A stretch of DNA of 36,360 nucleotides from Fulvivirga kasyanovii (lineage in GTDB: Bacteria > Bacteroidota > Bacteroidia > Cytophagales > Cyclobacteriaceae). The stretch lies in the NCBI RefSeq assembly GCF_009711405.1, contig NZ_SMLW01000652.1, positions 1-36,360 on the forward strand, in the 5' to 3' direction. Under the pieces are notes generated by a model. That model had not been told where the DNA came from. It saw only the letters and a program-made list of their open reading frames with translations, and made no database searches. A program made the position numbers and the translations under genes. This document shows positions 8,687 to 16,263 of the stretch, one piece after another; positions within the stretch are counted from its first letter, which is position 1, and each line of letters begins with the position of its first letter.

Positions 8687-9795
8687 TTTGACAGTTGTTT
8701 TGGTGTTTTCCAGATTTCCCCGTCTGCCTTGATATGCCACTCCATTCCCTTCTCTATTGCCGGGTATTTTATCTCAAATAATGATTCGGTTGTTTCAATC
8801 TCAGGTTTTTGATCTATTTCCTGCCTGATATGTTCGGGCAGGTTGAGTTTTGTTAGTTCATCCGTGTAAGTGCCGTGCTGTTCATAATATTGCTTTTCAG
8901 CGTAGTAAAGGTTCCTTAGCAGCCATTTAATGTCTTCTTCCGGGTTTGGTTTAAATTTCACCTCACTCGTGCCCGCATGCTGTTTGCTGAACTGCACAAA
9001 GCCCCACATTTCAGGAAGGTGCATGTTGATAACCCCCTGTGGAGACCACACCCAGTTATATTCCGGGTAAGGTTTGTTTGTAGCCGGATCAATCTCTTTT
9101 CGGTATTGACCACCGTCATTGACAATCCGCCAGTTAACGCGTGAAAAATTGACGCGCCAGTGGTCACCATCCTGTGGTGTTTTGCCTTTCGAAGCCGCTT
9201 CTTCAAGTACTGCCCATGGAAAGGCCAGCTCCACGATCCAAAGCTTATCCTTGTCATTGGGGTTGTTCAGTGTTCCCTGGATTTGAATGGCACTTTTCAG
9301 TCCTCGGATGTCCCACGAGTCGATGGCCGGGCCTCCGTTGAGGTACGGTTTGATTAGCATTAAGTCCCAATACGTTCCCAGGGCGTTGATCTCAAACTCG
9401 TAATACTGGTGAGTATCGCCATCAGGATCGATAAAAACTTCAAAATCATTTTCATGGAATATGACCATGTCGCGCTGGTCATACGTGGCCCAGATGTCCG
9501 GTTCGATGATTTCAGCAGCAATGTAAAAATATTGGTCGTCCCATAGCATCTTGGCTCGAGTGCGGTGAAGTGGTTTGGGCTTTGCATCACCTTCAATGTC
9601 CACAAAATCCTCAGTCCAGGGAGCCTGCTTCCAGTCTTCTTCATTCAGTTTGCCATCAATAGTCAGGGGCTCCCGGGTGTGGTGGCATACATAATCTTTT
9701 GGGGCATACTCAAATCCGGTGTTTTGGGCACAAGCCGCCGGCACTTGAAGAAAAATATAGCAAATTATTGTATAGAAGGTAATTTTTAACTTCAT
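8683..9795 (-). CDS. CBM9-like carbohydrate-binding protein, secreted
   Basis: The protein has 370 residues. An N-terminal hydrophobic signal ends around ACAQ, giving a periplasmic or secreted protein. Residues of about 40-270 have the family 9-like carbohydrate-binding (DOMON-type beta-sandwich) pattern: LTIDGKLNEEDWKQAPWT, AKMLWDDQYFYIAAEI, ENDFEVFIDPDGD, YYEFEINALGTYWDL and WIVELAFPW. The rest is a charged tail (about 275-370) with no obvious catalytic motif. It starts 3 bases after the GH92 stop at 9799 and its stop overlaps the next start by ATGA, so it is translationally coupled to the GHL10-like gene and may be its partner. CBM9-like proteins usually bind glycan ends; the ligand here is not visible. 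Confidence 0.85.
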   Translation of the reverse strand: MKLKITFYTIICYIFLQVPAACAQNTGFEYAPKDYVCHHTREPLTIDGKLNEEDWKQAPWTEDFVDIEGDAKPKPLHRTRAKMLWDDQYFYIAAEIIEPDIWATYDQRDMVIFHENDFEVFIDPDGDTHQYYEFEINALGTYWDLMLIKPYLNGGPAIDSWDIRGLKSAIQIQGTLNNPNDKDKLWIVELAFPWAVLEEAASKGKTPQDGDHWRVNFSRVNWRIVNDGGQYRKEIDPATNKPYPEYNWVWSPQGVINMHLPEMWGFVQFSKQHAGTSEVKFKPNPEEDIKWLLRNLYYAEKQYYEQHGTYTDELTKLNLPEHIRQEIDQKPEIETTESLFEIKYPAIEKGMEWHIKADGEIWKTPKQLSK

Positions 9796-9798
9796 AAT

Positions 9799-12057
9799 CT
9801 ATTGATGGTTAGCCTTGAGCTTAAAAGTGAGGTTGGCGCCGTTAGTCAACTCCTGATGGGAGATAAAATATTTATTAAATGGCTTTCCGTTTAAGATCAT
9901 CTCATCTATGTAAAGAGCATCGGAACTGCTTTTTTCTGCCTTGATCATCAGGGTTTTGCCTTTGTAGTACTTGTCGTTCAGGTGAATGGTAACCAGATCA
10001 AAAACCGGACTGGTGAGGGCATAGGTCATGTCACCCGGACAGTGTGGATAAATGCCCATCATACTAAAGACCAGCCAGGCCGAAAGTGTGCCTGTATCAT
10101 CATTGCCAGGTATTCCTTCCGGGGCATTGGTATAATATTTTTGGATCAATTCCCTTACCTTTTGCTGAGTGCGCCACTCTTCGCCTTTTACATAGTTGAA
10201 AAGAAAAGGGTAGGTGATGTCGGGTTCATTCGCCATGTCGTAGTTGTTTTCATCAAAGCAGGTTTGGAGCGCCCGGGAGAATGGTCTGTCTCCGCCTACC
10301 AGCTTGATTATGCCGGGAATATCATGCGGTACATAGAACCGGTATTGCCAAGCATTACCTTCTACAAAACCAATGACAGGTTCGAAATTCGCACCCGCTT
10401 GAGGATCAAAAGGTGTGAGCCAGGAGCCGTCTTTCATTCTTGGACGAAGCATGCCTGTAGATTTGTCAAAGTAATTGCGGTAGCTCAGTGCCCGTTTGCT
10501 GAAATACTTGTAATCCTTGTCTTTATTCAGTGCTTTGGCCAGTTGCGCTATATTCCAGTCGGCAATGTTATATTCGAGCGAAGTAGATACCGTGCCCCAC
10601 AAGCCGTCGTAGGTATTTTCAGGAATGTAGCCAAGCTCAATATATTTTTCCAGGCCCGGGCGGAGCTTATTGCCATCTTTTTGGGGCATAGCAGACTTTT
10701 TAATTGCCTCATAGGCCAGGTTAATGTCGAAATCCCTGATTCCCCTTAAATAAGTATCGGCAATAACAGGAGTTGCCGGGTCGCCCACCATCACTTCTGT
10801 TTCCATGCCCATCAATTCCCATTTGGGTAGCCAGCCGCTCTCTTCGTACATACCCAGCATGCTATTCACGAGATCTGATTGAAGCTCCGGATAGGCTAAG
10901 GATAACAAGGGGTGAAGGTTTCTGTAGGTGTCCCACAGGGAGAAGACCGTATAGCGGTTGCCTTTGGTATTGCCTGTTCCATGTGTTCCCATAAGCGGGT
11001 AATCGCCGTTTACATCCTGAATGATGTTGGGGTGGATCAGAGTATGGTACAGTGCGGTATAGAAGATGGTTTTTTCTTCATGCGTACCACCTTGCACCTC
11101 TATTCTTTTTAGACGTTGTTCCCACGCAGTTTGTGCCTTATATGCAGTCTGGTCAAGGTTAAAGCCTGGCTGCTCTTTTTTTAGGTTTTCGCGTGCATTT
11201 TCAATACTTACATACGAGATGCCGATTTTCACTTCAATAGTTTCTCCTTTACGGGAGTCGTAGGTGAAGAAAGCGCCGATATTATCCCCGGCCATTTCGT
11301 TGCGGTATTGGTAGTAAGGTTTGTACTTGCCACTATATTTTGTCCATGTGGCTTCAGCGCTGTACTCAGGCATTTTTTTCCATGCTCCGTAGTTGCTGGC
11401 CGGTTTGCTGAATTTAGCCACAAAGTATACAGGCCTTACATCTTCCGGGTTATAGCAAAAGGTGCCGATCAGCTTATACCCCTCTATTTCTGTGTCAGAA
11501 ACTATTTTAAGCATGGCCCCGGTTTCGTTGGTAAGCCCCAGGCCTAAATTTAACAATATATGTGCCTCGCCTCCCGGAAAAGTATACCGGCTTATGCCGC
11601 TTCTCATTGTGGCGCTCACTTCGCTTTTGATGTTGTATTTGTTTAAATGATTGGAGTAATAGCCCGGATAAGCCTGCTCTTTGGAGTAGGTAGTGCCGTA
11701 TTTTTCGGGATCCAGCTCCAGTGCACCGGTGGTGGGCATCAGCAGGATGCTCCCCAGTTCAGGGCAGCCCACACCGCTCAGGTTTACATGGGAGAAGCCT
11801 GTCAGGAAATTGTTTTCGTGTACATACGATCGGGAATGCCACTCGCTGTCTTTTTCAAATACATTGCCCTGCCCTTTTTTATAAGCTACATTAAATGGTG
11901 TGACAGATGCCATGCCTGCCGGTAGTACTGCTCCGGGGTGTGTGGCGCCATAATTGGAAGTGCCGATAAAGGGATTGACATAATCCGTATAATCCTGCGC
12001 AATGGCCGGGGAGGCAAGTGCCAAAATAAATAAATATATGCTTAGTCCTTTCATCAT
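9799..12057 (-). CDS. GH92 exo-alpha-mannosidase, secreted, divergent subgroup
   Basis: The protein has 752 residues and a type I signal peptide ending at AIAQ, so unlike the other three GH92 proteins here it has no lipid anchor. N-terminal GH92 motifs (YVNPFIGTSNYGATHPGA, FSHVNLSGVGCPELG) are followed by the catalytic barrel with general acid E566 (VEGNAWQY) and base D654 (GNDDTGTLSAW). The region after the acid reads ANEPDITYPFLFNY, a different subgroup from the HGNEPxHH enzymes. The alpha-1,2 Trp/His-Glu signature is absent. It probably cuts another alpha-mannose linkage; the exact one cannot be read from the sequence. It is the first enzyme gene after the regulator, 5 bases downstream of it. 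The start may be 12057 or 12054 (ATGATG). Confidence 0.95.
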   Translation of the reverse strand: MMKGLSIYLFILALASPAIAQDYTDYVNPFIGTSNYGATHPGAVLPAGMASVTPFNVAYKKGQGNVFEKDSEWHSRSYVHENNFLTGFSHVNLSGVGCPELGSILLMPTTGALELDPEKYGTTYSKEQAYPGYYSNHLNKYNIKSEVSATMRSGISRYTFPGGEAHILLNLGLGLTNETGAMLKIVSDTEIEGYKLIGTFCYNPEDVRPVYFVAKFSKPASNYGAWKKMPEYSAEATWTKYSGKYKPYYQYRNEMAGDNIGAFFTYDSRKGETIEVKIGISYVSIENARENLKKEQPGFNLDQTAYKAQTAWEQRLKRIEVQGGTHEEKTIFYTALYHTLIHPNIIQDVNGDYPLMGTHGTGNTKGNRYTVFSLWDTYRNLHPLLSLAYPELQSDLVNSMLGMYEESGWLPKWELMGMETEVMVGDPATPVIADTYLRGIRDFDINLAYEAIKKSAMPQKDGNKLRPGLEKYIELGYIPENTYDGLWGTVSTSLEYNIADWNIAQLAKALNKDKDYKYFSKRALSYRNYFDKSTGMLRPRMKDGSWLTPFDPQAGANFEPVIGFVEGNAWQYRFYVPHDIPGIIKLVGGDRPFSRALQTCFDENNYDMANEPDITYPFLFNYVKGEEWRTQQKVRELIQKYYTNAPEGIPGNDDTGTLSAWLVFSMMGIYPHCPGDMTYALTSPVFDLVTIHLNDKYYKGKTLMIKAEKSSSDALYIDEMILNGKPFNKYFISHQELTNGANLTFKLKANHQ

Positions 12058-12062
12058 AAGTT

Positions 12063-12806
12063 TTATACCACTTTTATGCCCTTGTTAATAAAAATCTGTA
12101 GTGTGTCATTGGGTTGGTTGATCTCGGTAATCAGGGTCTGCACCTTGAGTATATCGTCAATTTTAAAGGGTTGTATCCGGCTGATGGCGCCTGACAGACA
12201 TAGTGCGATTACATTCCTGGAAGCATCAATAAAGGCCTTCTTGGTCAGGGCTATTTCCCTGTCGCCCCCGGTGATGCCTACATCAGGGTGTATGCTGGGT
12301 GCTTCTATAAGGCATAAATCGGCATGGATGTCTTTGAGGTAATTGATCACTTCCAGTCCGGCACTGACGAGTGATTTGTGTATGATCTTGCCTCCCAGGA
12401 AAATGACTTCAAGGTTCTGAAACTCGCAAAGCTTGGTGGCTATCACCAGTGAGTTGGTAAAGACCAACGCATTAAGGTCTCTGGGCAGGAGGTCTACCAG
12501 CACCAGGTTCACAGGGTTGCCATCGAGAATGATCACCTCATCATTTTTAATGAACTCTTTTGCCTTGTTGGCTATGATCAGCAACTCTTCATTTCGGGTA
12601 GGGTTGATCTGTGCGGAAGTAATGTGCGGGTTTGCCATGGCGCCCCCGTGAACTTTTTTTACAAAGCCATTTTCTGCGAGCTCTTTTAGGTCCCTTCTTA
12701 TAGTGTCCTCCGAAACATTGAGTTTTTTGCTCAGCGTATTGGAGTGTACCTTATTATATAGGCTGATAAGGTGTAATATATAGTTGTGCCGTTCTTCTTT
12801 TAACAT
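12063..12806 (-). CDS. DeoR/GlpR-family transcriptional regulator
   Basis: The protein has 247 residues. The N-terminal winged helix (about 1-57) carries the family pattern: VHSNTLSKKLNVSEDTIRRDL, then ENGFVKKVHGGA. The C-terminal domain (about 75-235) has the DeoR sensor fold (NALVFTNSLVIATKL, VIFLGGKII, GITGGDREIALTKKAFIDAS), which in relatives binds a phosphosugar. The usual DSSK-type ligand motif near the end is replaced by CLSGAIS, and the first ligand loop reads DGNPVN instead of DSGTT, so the effector may differ. As the first gene of the minus-strand operon, directly beside the divergent susC promoter region, it is the likely local regulator of both arms, probably a repressor. No ECF sigma factor, anti-sigma factor or hybrid two-component sensor is visible in the window. 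Confidence 0.9.
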   Translation of the reverse strand: MLKEERHNYILHLISLYNKVHSNTLSKKLNVSEDTIRRDLKELAENGFVKKVHGGAMANPHITSAQINPTRNEELLIIANKAKEFIKNDEVIILDGNPVNLVLVDLLPRDLNALVFTNSLVIATKLCEFQNLEVIFLGGKIIHKSLVSAGLEVINYLKDIHADLCLIEAPSIHPDVGITGGDREIALTKKAFIDASRNVIALCLSGAISRIQPFKIDDILKVQTLITEINQPNDTLQIFINKGIKVV

Positions 12807-12816
12807 TTATCAATTA

Positions 12817-12827
12817 TCAATGATTGA
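12817..12827. promoter_or_regulatory. Short inverted repeat in the regulator leader
   Basis: TCAATGATTGA is a perfect 5-1-5 inverted repeat lying 10 bases before the regulator start codon (12806). It is preceded by a partial extra copy (TCAATTA). Its place fits an autoregulatory operator, but the element is short and AT-rich, so chance is possible. Confidence 0.25.
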
Positions 12828-13057
12828 GGAGGATCCGATTTACAATCAAAAATACGAATTCCTAAATATAATGAATAAAAGCGCATAAACCTGCAATTAT
12901 TTGCCGGTTTTTATCTTAATGTGCTGAAGATTAGATGATAAATGCCTGATTTAGCAGAGGTAATGCGTTTTATAGCCGGCTTATGCTTTAAATATATCTT
13001 GTTTAAACACTGATTATGTAATTATGTGAAGTTTTTATATTCTTAAAACACATAAAT

Positions 13058-13087
13058 ATGCAGGAGTATGCATGAATATGCATGTTT
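13058..13087. repeat. Three tandem 10-base units ATGCANGNNT / ATGCATGNNT, candidate operator
   Basis: Three consecutive 10-base units start with ATGCA: ATGCAGGAGT, ATGCATGAAT and ATGCATGTTT. The spacing equals one helical turn. The second and third units also form an ATGCAT-N4-ATGCAT inverted repeat. A further TGCATGTT, identical to 13079-13086, lies at 13123-13130. The cluster sits 67-96 bases upstream of the susC start, just before a candidate promoter, which fits binding by a dimeric regulator such as the adjacent DeoR-type protein. Confidence 0.45.
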
Positions 13088-13090
13088 GTG

Positions 13091-13121
13091 TTGGAATTGT
13101 GTTTTTCTTTTTCTAGTATTA
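13091..13121 (+). promoter_or_regulatory. Weak candidate Bacteroidota promoter for susC
   Basis: TTGG at 13091-13094 is followed after 19 bases by TAGTATTA at 13114-13121. This resembles the Bacteroidota pattern of TTTG, 19-21 bases, TANNTTTG, with two mismatches in the second box. It would place the transcript start about 25 bases before susC. The match is imperfect and no other better pair was found by eye. Confidence 0.2.
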
Positions 13122-13153
13122 GTGCATGTTATCAAAACTAAACCCCATATACT

Positions 13154-16100
13154 ATGTTCAAAAAACTACTTTTTATAATGGTCATTGGGTTTTGCTTTAT
13201 TATACAGGCAAAAGCCCAGGTGGTCGTTTCTGGTAAAGTCATTGATGCCAGTGAAAACGAACCTTTGCCAGGAGTGACAGTTTTGGTGGAGGGTACATCC
13301 AATGGTACTATCACCGATTCTGATGGTAATTACAAAATTGAGGTAAAAGAAAACCAAAGCCTTTTCTTCTCATTTGTCGGTTATGAATCACAGACAATTG
13401 CCGTAGGCAATCAATCTGTTATTGATGTGGCGCTGATGCCTGATATTACTCAACTGACAGAGGTTGTGATTACGGCATTAGGTGTAGAAAGGGAAAAGAA
13501 AGCCTTAGGTTACTCGCTGACTGAAGTTGGCGGAGAAGAAGTTTCGACAGTTAAAGAGACCAACGTCATTAATTCATTGGCCGGTAAGGTTGCCGGTGTA
13601 GTTGTCTCGCCCAATACTTTTGGCCCAGGCAGTAGTACCCGGGTGATCATCAGAGGTAACAACTCGCTGACAGGTAACAACCAGCCGCTTTATGTTGTGG
13701 ATGGAGTTCCTATGGACAATGCGGGGTTTGGTTCATCAAACAGCAATGTGGGTGACGAATATTCAAGGTCTGATTATGGCAATGGTATAGCTGATATTAA
13801 CCCTGATGATATTGCATCTATCTCTGTACTTAAAGGACCTAACGCGGCAGCCTTATATGGATCAAGGGCTAGTAATGGTGTAATTCTTATCACAACTAAG
13901 AAAGGGGCAAACAGGAAAGGACTTGGAGTAAGCTTTTCATCTAGCGTAATGTTTGATAAGCCCTTGGTATTGCCAGAGCTTCAAAACGAATACGGCCAAG
14001 GATCACAAGGAAATCATGATTTAACTACGGGCAGTTCATGGGGAGCCCCTCTCGATGGAAGCTCTAAGCCATACTTTACAGGAGAAAATCGCCCCTATTC
14101 TGCACAATCAGATAATGTTAAGGATTTCTTTAGGACCGGCTCTAATATAATCAACACCTTGAGTTTAGCCGGGGGGAATGAAAATGCTAATGTGCGGTTT
14201 TCTTACACCAATGCGCAGGCTAACTCCATTTTGCCTAATTCGGATATCAGTAAACATAATTTTAACCTGAGAAGCTATGTAAAGCTTACAGATAAGTTAT
14301 CTTTTGACAGTAAGATTACCTATGCAAATATCGAAGGGCATAACCGGGCTACACTTGGTACTGAGGGAGTGGTTGCAAATATCTACGGCATTCCCAGGAA
14401 CATTGATATTAATGATTTGAAGGATTATCAGCAGGATGGAAGCTTTGCAGTAAGATCTTACAAATTGGAAGCCGATGGAGACCCTGCGACTGATACATCG
14501 AATCCTTATTGGGTCTTATACAATGATCGTAATGATGATGTCAGGGACAGGACTTTTGGCTTTTTTAAGGTAGACTATCAGTTTACAGATAACTTTTCTG
14601 CTTTTGCAAGAATAGGTGGTGACTTTACGAGTCAAAATATTGAAACAGTGAATAGCTATGGCCATTGGTTTTACGGTCAAGGCAGGTTTGATTACAGTAC
14701 AAATAAATCCAAAGAAATCAACGCAGACTTTCTATTGAGTTATAATAAGAATTTCGGAAGTGATTTTGCTCTTTCTGCTAATTTTGGAGGTAACCATAGG
14801 TATGAGGAGGATGAAAAATATTCATTTGCCGGGAATGAGTTTAAAATACCTACTCAGGCCACGGTGGCCAGTGCTAAAAAATTAAGACCCGGATATACAT
14901 TTAGAACCCCAAAGGAGGTAAATTCTCTCTATGGCTCAGCGCAGTTCGCCTATCGCGAAACCGTTTTTCTTGACGTAACTGCCAGAAATGACTGGTCGTC
15001 AGCACTTCCAGCCGATAACAGGTCATACTTTTATCCATCCGCCAGCTTATCAGTACTTATTAATGAGTTTATTGATAGCAACCAGCGTATCCTGAGTTTT
15101 ACTAAAGTACGAGCAAGTTGGGCACAAGTAGGTAATGATACAGATCCTTTTCAACTTGCTAATACCTATGTTTTAGATCCCGAAGGGTATCTTGACCAAA
15201 CGTCCTTATCAAGGGAGGAAACCCTGTATAATCCCGATATAAAGCCTGAGCAAGTTTCAACTATTGAGTTTGGCTTGGAGTGGAAAATGTTCAACAATAG
15301 GGTTTATGGAGATTTCACCTACTATGATATCCAGTCGGAAGACCTTATTTGGGGAGTCAGAATTTCAGAAAATTCAGGCTACAAATATTACAACACCAAC
15401 GTAGGCGAAATGACCAATAAAGGAGTTGAGTTACTCATTGGAGGTACACCTATTAAAACACCTGATTTCTCATGGGATATTTCTGTGAATATGTCTCATA
15501 ACAAGAATGAATTGGTTGAGCTCATAGAAGATGTTGATAATTATATCTTTAGCACAACCAACGGTGGAGCCGTAGTAGTGCAGGCAACTGCAGGTGGCGG
15601 TTTTGGCGATATATATGGATATGATTATATGCGTGCTCCAAATGGTAAGATCGTCGTGAATGACAGTGGTGTGCCGGTAAGGTCTTCTGAGTACACCCAT
15701 TTAGGTAATTATCAGCCGGATTGGTTAGGGGGTCTTTCAAATCGGTTTACTTACAAAAACCTTTCTTTTAACTTTTTAATTGATGCCAGGTTTGGGGGAG
15801 AGGTCTATTCAGGAGCTGATGCAGCCTTAGATGTTTCAGGTGTATCGGAAAGAACACTTCAATACAGGACCGACGGTGTTGTGCTTGACGCTATGGTGAA
15901 TACCGGCACGGCAGAGGAGCCTGTATATGAGCAAAATACGGCAAGTATTACATCTCAGCAGTATTTTGGGTCACTGCCTGCATCAGAATATGTTTATGAT
16001 CAAACCAATATACGAATGAGAGAAATGTCATTGGTTTACAGGTTGCCTGAAAGTGTGATTGGCAATACATTTATCAGGGGTGCATCAGTAGGTCTCATAG

Positions 16101-16246
16101 GACGGAATCTGTTCTTCCTGACAAAGAAGATAGACAACTTCGATCCGGAATCGAGCTACAGCACCACTTCATTTGGTCAGGGTGTGTTGTTCTACAACTT
16201 GCCTACTACCAGAAGCTATGGCTTCAGTGTAACAATTGATTTTTAA
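13154..16246 (+). CDS. susC: SusC-family TonB-dependent outer-membrane glycan transporter
   Basis: The protein has 1030 residues. A signal peptide ending at AKAQ is followed by a CarboxypepD_reg-like domain (VVSGKVIDASENEPLPGVTV, about 22-105), a plug domain (VIIRGNNSLTGNNQPLYVVDG, ISVLKGPNAAALYGSRASNG, about 110-250) and a large beta-barrel ending in the aromatic residue typical of porin-like barrels (GFSVTIDF). No STN signalling domain precedes the plug, so it is not an ECF-sigma-linked version. It forms the outer-membrane channel with the SusD protein encoded 17 bases downstream and imports oligosaccharide or glycopeptide using TonB energy. Its DNA is clearly more AT-rich than the enzyme genes downstream. 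Confidence 0.97.
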   Translation: MFKKLLFIMVIGFCFIIQAKAQVVVSGKVIDASENEPLPGVTVLVEGTSNGTITDSDGNYKIEVKENQSLFFSFVGYESQTIAVGNQSVIDVALMPDITQLTEVVITALGVEREKKALGYSLTEVGGEEVSTVKETNVINSLAGKVAGVVVSPNTFGPGSSTRVIIRGNNSLTGNNQPLYVVDGVPMDNAGFGSSNSNVGDEYSRSDYGNGIADINPDDIASISVLKGPNAAALYGSRASNGVILITTKKGANRKGLGVSFSSSVMFDKPLVLPELQNEYGQGSQGNHDLTTGSSWGAPLDGSSKPYFTGENRPYSAQSDNVKDFFRTGSNIINTLSLAGGNENANVRFSYTNAQANSILPNSDISKHNFNLRSYVKLTDKLSFDSKITYANIEGHNRATLGTEGVVANIYGIPRNIDINDLKDYQQDGSFAVRSYKLEADGDPATDTSNPYWVLYNDRNDDVRDRTFGFFKVDYQFTDNFSAFARIGGDFTSQNIETVNSYGHWFYGQGRFDYSTNKSKEINADFLLSYNKNFGSDFALSANFGGNHRYEEDEKYSFAGNEFKIPTQATVASAKKLRPGYTFRTPKEVNSLYGSAQFAYRETVFLDVTARNDWSSALPADNRSYFYPSASLSVLINEFIDSNQRILSFTKVRASWAQVGNDTDPFQLANTYVLDPEGYLDQTSLSREETLYNPDIKPEQVSTIEFGLEWKMFNNRVYGDFTYYDIQSEDLIWGVRISENSGYKYYNTNVGEMTNKGVELLIGGTPIKTPDFSWDISVNMSHNKNELVELIEDVDNYIFSTTNGGAVVVQATAGGGFGDIYGYDYMRAPNGKIVVNDSGVPVRSSEYTHLGNYQPDWLGGLSNRFTYKNLSFNFLIDARFGGEVYSGADAALDVSGVSERTLQYRTDGVVLDAMVNTGTAEEPVYEQNTASITSQQYFGSLPASEYVYDQTNIRMREMSLVYRLPESVIGNTFIRGASVGLIGRNLFFLTKKIDNFDPESSYSTTSFGQGVLFYNLPTTRSYGFSVTIDF

Positions 16247-16263
16247 TATTAAAGTAAATCGTA

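Larger units (their letters stand above)
12807..13153. promoter_or_regulatory. Divergent intergenic control region (deoR-type gene / susC)
   Basis: This is the only gene-free stretch above 300 bases. It is AT-rich, separates two divergent operons and must hold both promoters. It contains a phased ATGCATG repeat close to susC, a short inverted repeat next to the regulator start, and small palindromes GCCGGC (12975-12980) and GTTTAAAC (13001-13008). No open frame, tRNA or riboswitch fold was recognised. Confidence 0.7.

Noticed and set aside
9982-10749. A 255-residue open frame opposite the GH92 gene.
   Set aside because: It lies wholly inside a well-supported GH92 coding region on the other strand and its product has no domain-like pattern. 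The same holds for the other long opposite frames, such as 21636-22232 and 26885-27379.
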